NCBI GenBank assembly: GCA_016931575.1
Contig: JAFGEO010000075.1
Coordinates: forward strand, 1-46,915
Reading direction: 5' to 3'
DNA length: 46,915 nucleotides
DNA from: Bacteroidales bacterium
GTDB taxonomy: Bacteria > Bacteroidota > Bacteroidia > Bacteroidales > UBA10428
Notes under the pieces: model-generated
Told to the model about the DNA's origin: nothing
The model's database searches: none
What the model saw: only the letters and a program-made list of their open reading frames with translations
Shown here: positions 1-7,213 of the stretch, piece by piece
Layout: every line of letters begins with the position of its first letter
How positions within the stretch are numbered: the first letter of the stretch is position 1
Program-made: the position numbers and the translations under genes

Positions 1-25
1 CTGCTACCTGAACAGATGAGTTACT

Positions 26-270
26 AGTCACAAGTCACAGGTTGCAAGTTACAAGGCACAAGTCTTTGCCTTTCCCGCTCATCAACCCATCAACCCATAA
101 ACCGTCCTTTAGCCGAACCCCTGGCAATTATGCTCAGGAAGCACATCTAAACAACTCAATTTATCTATCGGAGCCTTTGCGGAGGTTGACAACTAAACAT
201 AATACAAGCATCACACAACCTCACCAACCTCACTCCCCCAACACCAATCCAAAAAGCACCCACCACTCCA
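26..270. repeat. Degenerate low-complexity intergenic repeat
   Basis: The segment holds no convincing gene. Bases 28-62 are degenerate tandem copies of a short CACAAGT/TACAAGT unit. Bases 81-102 carry an ATCAACCCATCAACCC motif followed by TAAAC, which recurs almost exactly at 19161-19182. The 12-mer ATCCAAAAAGCA at 246-257 recurs at 19146-19157. Strongly strand-biased (C/A-rich) spacers of this kind are typical intergenic filler in Bacteroidota genomes. No function is claimed. Confidence 0.5.
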
Positions 271-284
271 TCCTTTATATTGAA

Positions 285-430
285 GGTCGATGAGTCGATC
301 CTGCTGCATTGTAGGTGTAATAAATATCACCTCCGGGATCATGAGACTGAATAACCTCTCCCAGTGAATTGGTTTTTGACCACTGGGTATAACTTGAAGA
401 CCAGTCATTAGTTACTGCATTTTTTCTTGG
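285..430 (-). pseudogene. Orphan RHS/YD-repeat fragment
   Basis: In the minus-strand frame the translation contains the segment WSKTNSLGEVIQSHDPGGD followed by IYYTYNAAG. This has the pattern of one YD/RHS repeat (T-x-x-x-GE/R-V-x-x-x-DPGG-x-I-x-Y-x-Y-x-A-x-G). There is no RHS start and no repeat context on either side, so it is a fragment. It lies downstream of the RHS gene and the small exported protein that follows it. In RHS loci, leftover core pieces behind a toxin/immunity pair are a known sign of tip replacement by recombination; that this happened here is an inference. Confidence 0.5.
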
Positions 431-443
431 TTCTGGATAGGAA

Positions 444-1010
444 CTATAAGTAAACCAGTATAATACCAACCAGAATCGCCCCACTAAGTAAATAGGTTGA
501 AAAGTTCCTAAACTTCTTACTGTTTCCCAAATACACTCCCTTTACTTCAGACTTTGAAATTTTGATAATTTCTTTTTTGTGCAAGTCAAGATTACTATTA
601 ATTTTTTTTAGTGAAAGCTCTGCTGTGATATTATTCTTATCGATTTCAATTATTTTTATAGATTTAATTTTCAGGTTCGGATTTATCAATATATTATTAG
701 GAGGTAAACTTCTTAGTTTCCTTGTTGGAGAGACCTCATGAGACTTTCTATGGAAAAAGATCAGAGTATCCTGAAAACTAATGCCAATGCTATCATTCTC
801 TGGATTAAGAACAATATACCTTTCAGTAATATTACCTCCCAAAATCATATTTCTGTCTACCAATTTATCTGCGGACAAACTGTCAATTGGATAATAATTT
901 GAGTTGCTTAGTCTAACAATCTTTGAAAAATGCGATTGCGCTTCAGCTTCATTATTAAAAACCAAACCTAACGAACTTGCTAATAAAAGGTAAATCAGTT
1001 TTCTTTTCAT
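444..1010 (-). CDS. Small exported membrane-anchored protein, possible RHS immunity partner
   Basis: This 188-residue protein belongs to no family I recognise. Residues 1-24 form a signal peptide (MKRK, then a hydrophobic stretch ending in EAEAQ), so the protein is exported. Residues about 170-188 are hydrophobic (LLSGAILVGIILVYL) and could be a C-terminal membrane anchor. The middle is a beta-rich, Lys/Ile/Asn-rich soluble domain. The gene starts 31 bases after the RHS gene stop, on the same strand, where immunity genes for polymorphic toxins normally sit. The RHS tip is hydrophobic, and a membrane-tethered periplasmic immunity protein would fit that. The base composition is more AT-rich than the surroundings, consistent with a transferred cassette. 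Function remains inference. Confidence 0.6.
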   Translation of the reverse strand: MKRKLIYLLLASSLGLVFNNEAEAQSHFSKIVRLSNSNYYPIDSLSADKLVDRNMILGGNITERYIVLNPENDSIGISFQDTLIFFHRKSHEVSPTRKLRSLPPNNILINPNLKIKSIKIIEIDKNNITAELSLKKINSNLDLHKKEIIKISKSEVKGVYLGNSKKFRNFSTYLLSGAILVGIILVYL

Positions 1011-1041
1011 AGAAGAAAGTAATTAAAATTGTGCATTTTGA

Positions 1042-2985
1042 TTAAAACCAAGAATTTGACCATTCCAACCATAAAGAGGCCACGTAAACACCTGTAACCG
1101 CTCCTAAGGCTACTCCTGCGACGATGACATATGGTGCTAGCGCAGGACAAGCAATAGCCACTGCATCACCTAAAAGAAACCCCGCCCATATAGTGCCAGC
1201 AACGATTCCTAAAGCAATGATGCCTTGGAATGTCTCAAATCCAGCATCAAGTAGAGTCTCGATAAAATTTTCACCTGTTGGATCAGTATATTTGGTAGGA
1301 TTATTTAAACCATAAATGTATCGATTAAAGTTCTGAGTTATAAAATGCTGCAATACACTATCAGAGTGGATGGTGGTATTTGAAAAATAATTGCTATAAT
1401 CAGATTTATTAGGGTAAAAGTTTTTTATTAGTTGTTCATATTCAAGCAACGGAGTAGGCCACCTGGTGTTTTCAAAGCCAAAAAAGAAATAATCCTGATT
1501 AAGATTAATTCTATCAACACTATACGTAATTCCGGCAACCTGCACAAAATTATCCGGGCTCAAAAACGTAGCTGTCTGCGCATCATACAGCCGCCCATTC
1601 ATATTCACCAACTGAAAAACATCCAGGTGTTCGTGTCCCGTAAAGCCCCGGTCAAACAGAAAGGTATCGGGAACATTAGAATAGGTCCAGTCATTTGCAT
1701 TTCTCCTTCGTCCCCAAGGATCAAAGCTTAGAGTATCAACTATGGCTCCATTCTCATCGGTTATAGTCTGATAAGAGCCAAGATGATCCTTATGCAGGTA
1801 ATACAGTTCACCTGGATCACTATTCTCAATAACATAAATAGCTGCCTCTCCACTCATACCCGGAACATAATATAGATGACGTTCATTCCCATTGTCATCT
1901 TCTTCGATTTCATATAACCCTCCAACAAATATCTTTTTCATGCTTGGTGTCGTTCCACCATCATAAAGTTCGGTAATTTTTCTTTGTCTACCGGGGCCAT
2001 AGGTAAAATTCTGGCTCATCGTACCTTCAATGATTTCTTCAATCTTGTTAAAACTTGTCCAGGTAATATCCTGTTGAACATTATTTATTACGGTTCCGTC
2101 AGATCCTGTTATGGAAGTCATAGCATATTCGGGTGCGCTGTTTTCTCCATAGCTATAGCTCCCCAGATCTGATTTTGAATCAAACCTGCCGGTTCCATCG
2201 GTGTTATAGTTCATGGTAAATGCTGGATTACTACCCACTTTGTATTGAGTCAGCCTGTCCAGATCATCGTAATGGAAAGTTTCAGTGATACCTGTTCCGG
2301 AATTCGCCAGCAGGTCATTACGATAGTTTAGGTTTCCTGTTGAGTCATTAAAAGCAAATTGCAAGTGTTGTCTTTTTACGGCTGAAGTATTTTCCGTAAT
2401 AATTTCATCCAGGTAGTTATAGGAGTCATAGGAATAGGTTGTGGTTAATCCATTGCCATATTCGATCTCCTCAATACCGCCTAGTTCATTCATGGCTTTA
2501 AGTTCCCAAATGTTATTATCGCTGACATCGTTTACTCCCACCATTCGTCCATAGTTATCATATTTGTATGCTATGCTAAAAACATCTCCCGGATATTCCA
2601 TTTCACTAACTCTTCCCAGGACATCATAGGTATAGTCGTATGAATATTGAACTGCCTCTATTGTTTCGGTTTCAGTAGTCACTCGTGCGTACTCATCGTA
2701 AGTATAAGTTTTACTGATATTGCTTGTAGAATTACTCACTGATTGAACTAAGCCAAGTCCGTTTCCGGAAGATACGTAGGTATAAGTTGTGGTTCCTTCT
2801 GATGTATTACTCATTGTGGCCAAACGACCAATGGTATCATAGGTTAGGTCAAATACCTCCCCATTTTCATAGGTTTGTTTGGTTAATTGCCCCAGCAAGT
2901 CATATTCATAAATGGTAGTTCCGGTACTGGGATCTGTCAGGGATAATTGGTTCCCGGCCAGATCATAGGTCATTTCCGTAATCAT
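1042..2985 (-). CDS. RHS/YD-repeat protein with hydrophobic C-terminal tip, 5' end lost to an IS
   Basis: The readable part is 647 residues of YD repeats (for example MTYDLAGNQLSLTDPSTGT, YEYDLLGQL, YTYDEYARV), followed by the RHS core: HKDHLGSYQ, DPWGRRRN, RGFTGHEHLD, MNGRLYDAQ, FLSPDNFVQ and NPTKYTDPTGE. Such proteins build a beta-cage shell around a C-terminal effector. After the core (residue about 572 on) comes a tip of about 75 residues with two hydrophobic stretches, unlike a soluble nuclease. Residues about 483-550 are an insertion between FLSPDNFVQ and QNFNRY, two motifs that are normally almost adjacent. The frame is open upstream of this ATG to about 3039, still encoding YD sequence, and then meets the IS. 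The start is therefore artificial and the N-terminus is missing. Probably non-functional unless transcribed from within the IS. Confidence 0.85.
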   Translation of the reverse strand: MITEMTYDLAGNQLSLTDPSTGTTIYEYDLLGQLTKQTYENGEVFDLTYDTIGRLATMSNTSEGTTTYTYVSSGNGLGLVQSVSNSTSNISKTYTYDEYARVTTETETIEAVQYSYDYTYDVLGRVSEMEYPGDVFSIAYKYDNYGRMVGVNDVSDNNIWELKAMNELGGIEEIEYGNGLTTTYSYDSYNYLDEIITENTSAVKRQHLQFAFNDSTGNLNYRNDLLANSGTGITETFHYDDLDRLTQYKVGSNPAFTMNYNTDGTGRFDSKSDLGSYSYGENSAPEYAMTSITGSDGTVINNVQQDITWTSFNKIEEIIEGTMSQNFTYGPGRQRKITELYDGGTTPSMKKIFVGGLYEIEEDDNGNERHLYYVPGMSGEAAIYVIENSDPGELYYLHKDHLGSYQTITDENGAIVDTLSFDPWGRRRNANDWTYSNVPDTFLFDRGFTGHEHLDVFQLVNMNGRLYDAQTATFLSPDNFVQVAGITYSVDRINLNQDYFFFGFENTRWPTPLLEYEQLIKNFYPNKSDYSNYFSNTTIHSDSVLQHFITQNFNRYIYGLNNPTKYTDPTGENFIETLLDAGFETFQGIIALGIVAGTIWAGFLLGDAVAIACPALAPYVIVAGVALGAVTGVYVASLWLEWSNSWF

Positions 2986-3038
2986 ACCTCCTGGGGCTAT
3001 AATTGTATCAGGTTGTCCAATGGAATTATATTTATAGA

Positions 3039-3057
3039 ATCACTAGTGTCCGGTTAA
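3039..3057. repeat. Left terminal inverted repeat of the IS
   Basis: Nineteen bases, an exact reverse complement of 4333-4351. The repeat includes the transposase TAA (3056-3054 on the minus strand). Confidence 0.85.
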
Positions 3058-4226
3058 AAATCCCACAATGATAATTGGTTCTCATCGGACAGGTTTTTGA
3101 TTACGTTTTTATCGTTAAAGAGTTCTTTGATAGGGGTCTTTTCGAACAGAGTAAGACCCAATGTTTGAGCAAATGTGTACAGGCTAATCGCCAAATCATG
3201 CTTTTTCTTTGCAATGGCAATCAACAGGTACGTGGATACTGCAATCCAAATTTGACAGTGTACAGCGTTTTGGCTGGTCCCGTAAAATGCCTTGATATGC
3301 AGGTGTTGTTTGATCCATTTGAAGAAAGACTCAACCTTCCATCTTTCCCTGTAGAGTTCTGCAATGGACAAGGCCGGGAGGTCAAAATCATTGGTCATAA
3401 AGGTGTAGACGGTGTTGTTAGCATAGTCTTCATAAACGACCAAACGGATTTCTTCGGGGTAGGATTTAGCGGACTTGTAGGTAGTCAACCTCACAATCTT
3501 GTCACTGATCAAACCAGCCTCTTTGTCAACCTCTGCTTCGGAGACGACCTCACACCGAAGGTTATCTTTAGCCCTGGTAACAAAGAATGCACAGGCCTGA
3601 TGAAAGAGGGTGTAGAGACGGTGAAAATCAATGTACCCCTTGTCCATCATGTAGTATGAGCCTGGCTCTATTGGTAACTTATCCAGCGAGTTAACATCAT
3701 GAACAGAACCTTCGGTGATATCGATGAAAACAGGAATGGATCCACGAAGATCAAGCAGGGTATGCATCTTTACAGCGCCTTTCTGATGATGGAACTTGGT
3801 CCATGGATAGAGACTAAGGCACAGGTCAATGGTGGTGCTGTCAAAGGCATAAACCAACTTGTCCAGGTCAACTCTGAAGTCGTTGTCCTCGATGTAAAGA
3901 GGTCTGGCCTGCTTGATAAGAATCTGAGCAAAGTCGGCATAGATGCGCCAGTCTCTTTTTTCATTGGCATCAGCCAAAGTCGATTTGGAAACAGGCTGGC
4001 TGATCCCAGAATGATACAGCTTGCCAGAGAATGGAGTCAGGCAGTTTTCAATGTCACGGAGGCTTTTCCGGCCAGTGAGCTGAGCAAAACTCATGACCAG
4101 AAAATGCTCCCGACAAGAAAACTTCCTTACTCGGTAGTCGCCCTTGTATTCATCGACACACTTCTGGAACTCATATTCTGGTATAAACTTCATCAGCTGT
4201 GCAAAAACTGTTTTTCCTGTATACAT
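3054..4226 (-). CDS. IS4-family transposase (DUF4372 N-terminus)
   Basis: The 390-residue protein is full length for its family. Residues 1-70 match the DUF4372 N-terminal domain (FAQLMKFIPEYEF, FSCREHFLVMSFAQLTGR, SLRDIE). The DDE catalytic triad is visible: D129 in AFDSTTIDL, D195 in MMDKGYID and E299 in YRERWKVESFFKW. The last one fits the Y-x2-R-x3-E-x6-K signature of IS4 transposases. There is no frameshift or stop, so the element may still be active. Plus-strand open frames lying antisense to it are shadows. It inserted into the upstream part of an RHS gene. Confidence 0.93.
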   Translation of the reverse strand: MYTGKTVFAQLMKFIPEYEFQKCVDEYKGDYRVRKFSCREHFLVMSFAQLTGRKSLRDIENCLTPFSGKLYHSGISQPVSKSTLADANEKRDWRIYADFAQILIKQARPLYIEDNDFRVDLDKLVYAFDSTTIDLCLSLYPWTKFHHQKGAVKMHTLLDLRGSIPVFIDITEGSVHDVNSLDKLPIEPGSYYMMDKGYIDFHRLYTLFHQACAFFVTRAKDNLRCEVVSEAEVDKEAGLISDKIVRLTTYKSAKSYPEEIRLVVYEDYANNTVYTFMTNDFDLPALSIAELYRERWKVESFFKWIKQHLHIKAFYGTSQNAVHCQIWIAVSTYLLIAIAKKKHDLAISLYTFAQTLGLTLFEKTPIKELFNDKNVIKNLSDENQLSLWDF

Positions 4227-4332
4227 ACTCGCTCAAATAATAGAATGAGCGAATGTATAATTTCAAGTCGTAAAATTTTTAAAACGTTGTAATATGCAGT
4301 ATATTAGTTTATTAAATGCTATTAGGTAAATC

Positions 4333-4351
4333 TTAACCGGACACTAGTGAT
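4333..4351. repeat. Right terminal inverted repeat of the IS
   Basis: Exact reverse complement of 3039-3057. It lies about 107 bases upstream of the transposase start, a spacer that would hold the transposase promoter. Confidence 0.85.
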
Positions 4352-4805
4352 ACCTAAATCTCTCCCCATCACCCTATTAAAACACTCCCGAAGTCTCCTC
4401 CCAAATCCATAAGTGGCTAGGGAAAACAATATATCCCCAAGGGGAAATGACTGACTTGTTTAAACGACGACAATTTTTTACTTTTTTTTGCGACACCCAA
4501 ATAAGTGTAATCTCCTTTTAATCTGTCATAGTCTGTATATTTCAGGCTTGTGACAAAGCCATAAGGTAATGCGAGCATGATGATTGTATGAAAGGTAAGT
4601 GCGTCTGTTAACAGGGTTTAGTAAATAAGCATCTCATGCAGCAATCCCAGGTAATTACTGACCTACAGGGATATGCTGCATGAGTTTTTATTAGTCTGGC
4701 ATAAACCTTTTCTTTGGTGATCAGCTTGTCGGGTAATCGGGTTGTCGGTGGCTCGTTGAAGCCCAGGTTACTGCATCCGGCACCCCGCACCAGAGCTCCG
4801 GCTTC
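4352..4805. other. Gene-free stretch with one long hairpin
   Basis: About 450 bases between the IS and the BlaR1-like gene. I see no supported protein gene: the minus-strand frames next to the IS do not continue the RHS sequence and contain stops. The only structure is the hairpin at 4633-4684, listed separately. Confidence 0.5.
4633..4690 (+). terminator. Long hairpin followed by T-run (terminator-like or small-RNA end)
   Basis: Arms CTCATGCAGCA-ATCCC (4633-4648) and GGGA-TATGCTGCATGAG (4668-4684) pair almost completely. An inner AGGT/ACCT pair sits within the loop. On the plus strand the stem is followed directly by GTTTTTATT, as in an intrinsic terminator. No plus-strand gene precedes it, and the minus-strand side lacks a T-run, so it does not obviously serve the blaR1-like gene that ends at 4806. 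Confidence 0.5.
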
Positions 4806-6635
4806 TTACTTGCTCTTCTTCTCTTTTTTTAGTTCTTTCTGAACAGCTTTCAATTCCTTTTCAAGGACTTCCAGCTCCTCCTTCAGGGCAGTTTCCCGTT
4901 CCTCCAGGGATGCCTCCTTCTGATGGAAAATGAAGATATCCTCATCTTCGCCGCCTGTACTGATACGGTACTGGTACTCATACCGAAGCTCTTTTTGCGC
5001 GTCTTCAATGTCTTTTTGGGCCTGTATCACATCGCTCTGAGCAGCTTTCATGTCGGCTTCCGCCCTTTTCATTTCAATCCTGATATCTTTCAGGCTTTCC
5101 TCGTCAAGTTCAGGAGCCATGATCTCAAAATGACCGGGGTGATCAGAATTTGCAATTACTTCCACCAGGATCTCAGTGTTGGGATCATCAGGGTCTGTGA
5201 TTTTCTTTGTGATATAGACCTTGTGAAGATTATTTCCGGCTTCAACCTGGTGTACATACTCTTCAAGTTCATGAATTTTCAGGGCATTCCAGGTCATCTC
5301 GTCATCTCCGGGATGAATCATGTATTTCTCGGTCAGTTCATCTGCGCCCGCGACGTCATCTACCACAATCACCTTAATTTGCTGTTTTTTGCCGCCCAGG
5401 GTTTCATCAGGCCCGGGTTTAAGTTTTATAAGTGAATCCAGGGCTGGATCATCAGCATAATACACATTTTTAGTGGTATGCTCCCTGCCGGTGCTGTCAA
5501 CGATAGTTTTAACGATGGTTATCCTTTTCCCCGGGATCGTATCATTTTCAGAGGAAGAATTCCCGGATGAGTCCTTCAGGGTTCCGGAACGTCCGTCAAT
5601 GATAAAGGATGCAAGCAGAAAGGCTGTGATAACCACTGCAATAGCTGCGAGTTTCTCTGTTAATTTTGTTTTCATGATTTGTTTTGTGTTTAATCGTTTG
5701 ATTCTGTCGAGTAAGGAATGATTATGATTTGAAAAACCAATTGCCAGCTGACCGGCTTTAAGGAAATTCCGTTGTGCTTCTGCCAGGGCCTTAACATAAT
5801 TCAGTTTGTCCCCGGAATGCTGCACAGCAATGTCATCGCAGACGTTTTCACGCTCTTTTCGAATGTAGTGCGAAATCAACCAGACCCCGGGATGATAAAA
5901 GAAGATGGTTTCGATCAGGGTTTGGATCAGGTTCAGCAGGTAATCGTGCCGCCGGATATGGGCCAGTTCGTGCCGGAGGATGGCCTCCAGTTGCTCGGCA
6001 GGCATTTCCGTTAGCAGGCTTGCCGGGACAAGGATCAATGGTTTGAATATTCCTGTAGCGATCGGGGTATGTACTCTCGCGGAACCAAAAAGACGGACGG
6101 GAAGTCTGACACCAAGCTGTCTGACCAGATTCCGGAATCTGTCTTCCCACTCACGGGCCAGGGGGATGCGGCTTGAACGGCTGAGGTTAATCTGGTGGAG
6201 CAGGCCTCCTGTGGTTCTGAGGGAAAAGATTACCAGACCCAGGATCCAAAAGCTAACCACCCATCCGAAATGCCTGGAGATGCCTGTCAGGTTGAAAAAG
6301 CGATTCAATCCGATTGCTTTATCCGGTGCGGAAGAGGGAGGTAGGGCAGTATTGGGATCCGGAGCCACCACATTTGTTAAGTGAATTTCGGGTGAAATGC
6401 CGGCTTGTGTGTAGGTGTGGAAGGCCAGTTTAAAAGTGATAACGGATCCAATAAGAAGAATAAGCAATGCCACACAGCCGCTTATGTACCGCAATTCTGC
6501 ACTCCGGTTTTTAAGCAGGCGCATGCTTATTACTACCACCAGGGCTATCAGGGCTCCCTGCCATAAGGAATGAATCAGAAACCAACCCAGGGCATCTGTC
6601 AGTTGTTTTCCTATGAGTTCAATGATGATTTTCAT
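4806..6635 (-). CDS. BlaR1-type M56 metalloprotease with non-standard C-terminus
   Basis: A 609-residue integral membrane protease of the M56 (BlaR1/MecR1) family. N-terminal membrane segments lie at about 15-38, 50-72 and 122-140. The zinc motif HELAH is at residues 222-226, with the third-ligand candidate E263 in RENVCDD. A further membrane span lies at 328-346. Family members cut or release their partner repressor when an extracytoplasmic domain senses a signal. Here the C-terminal 260 residues are not a penicillin-binding domain: they are charged, with a predicted coiled coil over about 530-609 ending in a Lys-rich tail. The gene overlaps the upstream blaI-like repressor by 4 bases, so the two are translated together. 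The signal sensed is unknown, and beta-lactam sensing should not be assumed. Confidence 0.88.
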   Translation of the reverse strand: MKIIIELIGKQLTDALGWFLIHSLWQGALIALVVVISMRLLKNRSAELRYISGCVALLILLIGSVITFKLAFHTYTQAGISPEIHLTNVVAPDPNTALPPSSAPDKAIGLNRFFNLTGISRHFGWVVSFWILGLVIFSLRTTGGLLHQINLSRSSRIPLAREWEDRFRNLVRQLGVRLPVRLFGSARVHTPIATGIFKPLILVPASLLTEMPAEQLEAILRHELAHIRRHDYLLNLIQTLIETIFFYHPGVWLISHYIRKERENVCDDIAVQHSGDKLNYVKALAEAQRNFLKAGQLAIGFSNHNHSLLDRIKRLNTKQIMKTKLTEKLAAIAVVITAFLLASFIIDGRSGTLKDSSGNSSSENDTIPGKRITIVKTIVDSTGREHTTKNVYYADDPALDSLIKLKPGPDETLGGKKQQIKVIVVDDVAGADELTEKYMIHPGDDEMTWNALKIHELEEYVHQVEAGNNLHKVYITKKITDPDDPNTEILVEVIANSDHPGHFEIMAPELDEESLKDIRIEMKRAEADMKAAQSDVIQAQKDIEDAQKELRYEYQYRISTGGEDEDIFIFHQKEASLEERETALKEELEVLEKELKAVQKELKKEKKSK

Positions 6636-7024
6636 TTCTGCCGGTCATTTTCCATTTGTTCAATCACTTTCCTGATCTCCTCCAGTTCTTTCAGAGAAGT
6701 CTTTTTATTGCCCAGAAGCTGCATGACAAGTGTTGATGCAGAACCTGCAAAGGCGGTATCAAGAAATTTGTTCAGCAGATTTTGCCGGGTTTCCTCCTTT
6801 TCATCTGCGGTGAAATAGAAGTGACTTTTCCCTCTTAATTCCCTCTTTAACAGGCCTTTTGATGTCATGTTCTGCATGATTTTCAGGGTGGTGGTATACC
6901 CGACACCCTTTTTTTCTGCCAGTTTCTCGTGAATCTCTTTAACAGGAAGGGGTTGTCTTTCCCACAGGATGCTCAGTACTTCAAGTTCAGCACTGGTCGG
7001 TTCAGGTTTTTTAAAATCTTTCAT
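6632..7024 (-). CDS. BlaI/MecI/CopY-family transcriptional repressor
   Basis: A 130-residue winged-helix repressor (start MKDFKKPEPTSAELEVLSIL). The motifs LSILWERQPLPVKEIHEKL and GYTTTLKIMQNMTSKGLL are the DNA-binding half, and the C-terminal part forms the dimer helices. An ATG 60 bases further upstream exists, but the one at 7024 fits the family N-terminus, and the promoter and operators lie between the two. The repressor is cotranscribed with the M56 protease (4-base overlap), the standard sensor-repressor pair. Two TACGA-N6-TCGTA palindromes on its own promoter imply autorepression. Confidence 0.93.
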   Translation of the reverse strand: MKDFKKPEPTSAELEVLSILWERQPLPVKEIHEKLAEKKGVGYTTTLKIMQNMTSKGLLKRELRGKSHFYFTADEKEETRQNLLNKFLDTAFAGSASTLVMQLLGNKKTSLKELEEIRKVIEQMENDRQK

Positions 7025-7030
7025 GTAATC

Positions 7031-7046
7031 TACGATATTAATCGTA
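7031..7046. promoter_or_regulatory. Operator 1 of the BlaI-type repressor
   Basis: The palindrome TACGA-TATTAA-TCGTA has perfect 5-base arms. It ends six bases upstream of the blaI-like ATG, so it covers the transcription start and leader. Its centre is 24 bases from that of operator 2, which has identical arms and spacing. Confidence 0.75.
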
Positions 7047-7078
7047 CAAATATATACGAAATAAATCGTAGATGCAAA
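7047..7078 (-). promoter_or_regulatory. Bacteroidota-type promoter of the blaI-blaR1 pair
   Basis: On the minus strand, TTTG (7078-7075) is followed after exactly 20 bases by TATATTTG (7054-7047), a perfect match to the Bacteroidota -33 TTTG / -7 TAnnTTTG promoter. Operator 2 fills the spacer and operator 1 lies just downstream. Confidence 0.75.
7055..7070. promoter_or_regulatory. Operator 2 of the BlaI-type repressor
   Basis: The palindrome TACGA-AATAAA-TCGTA has the same arms as operator 1. It lies between the -33 and -7 boxes, where a bound dimer would block RNA polymerase. Confidence 0.75.
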
Positions 7079-7176
7079 ATACAATTGTTAAAAAATGCAA
7101 AAACACCCTGCAGCTTTTTTTCAGGGGATATTATTAATATTTGGTACCAACTAATATTTGTACAGGTTTGATTAGT

Positions 7177-7184
7177 TATCTTTG
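7177..7184 (+). promoter_or_regulatory. Candidate -7 box of the LCCL lipoprotein gene
   Basis: TATCTTTG fits TAnnTTTG and lies 30 bases upstream of the ATG at 7214. A TTTG at 7157-7160 is 16 bases upstream, somewhat close for the -33 element. Confidence 0.45.
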
Positions 7185-7213
7185 TTTTTTAAATCCAATT
7201 AATAGAATAAAAT

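Larger units (their letters stand above)
3039..4351 (-). mobile_element. IS4-family (DUF4372-type) insertion sequence
   Basis: The element has one transposase gene bounded by a perfect 19-base inverted repeat: ATCACTAGTGTCCGGTTAA at 3039-3057 and its reverse complement at 4333-4351. The outer bases contain the palindrome CACTAGTG, so the exact ends are ambiguous. If the termini are TGTCCGGTTAA, the flanking CTAG is present at both sides and would be a 4-base target duplication. The transposase stop codon lies inside the left repeat. The element sits within the YD region of the RHS gene, whose continuation is not visible on the far side. Confidence 0.85.

Noticed and set aside
3075-4292. Long plus-strand open frames opposite the transposase
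   Set aside because: They lie fully antisense to a transposase with intact catalytic residues and show no family features of their own.
4352-4500. Minus-strand frames next to the IS as the continuation of the RHS gene
   Set aside because: One frame gives a readable stretch (IVFPSHLWIWEETSGVF) but ends in a stop and has no YD-repeat pattern; another is short and begins after a stop.
4608-4790. Minus-strand 60-codon open frame across the hairpin
   Set aside because: No similarity, poor composition and it overlaps the palindrome.
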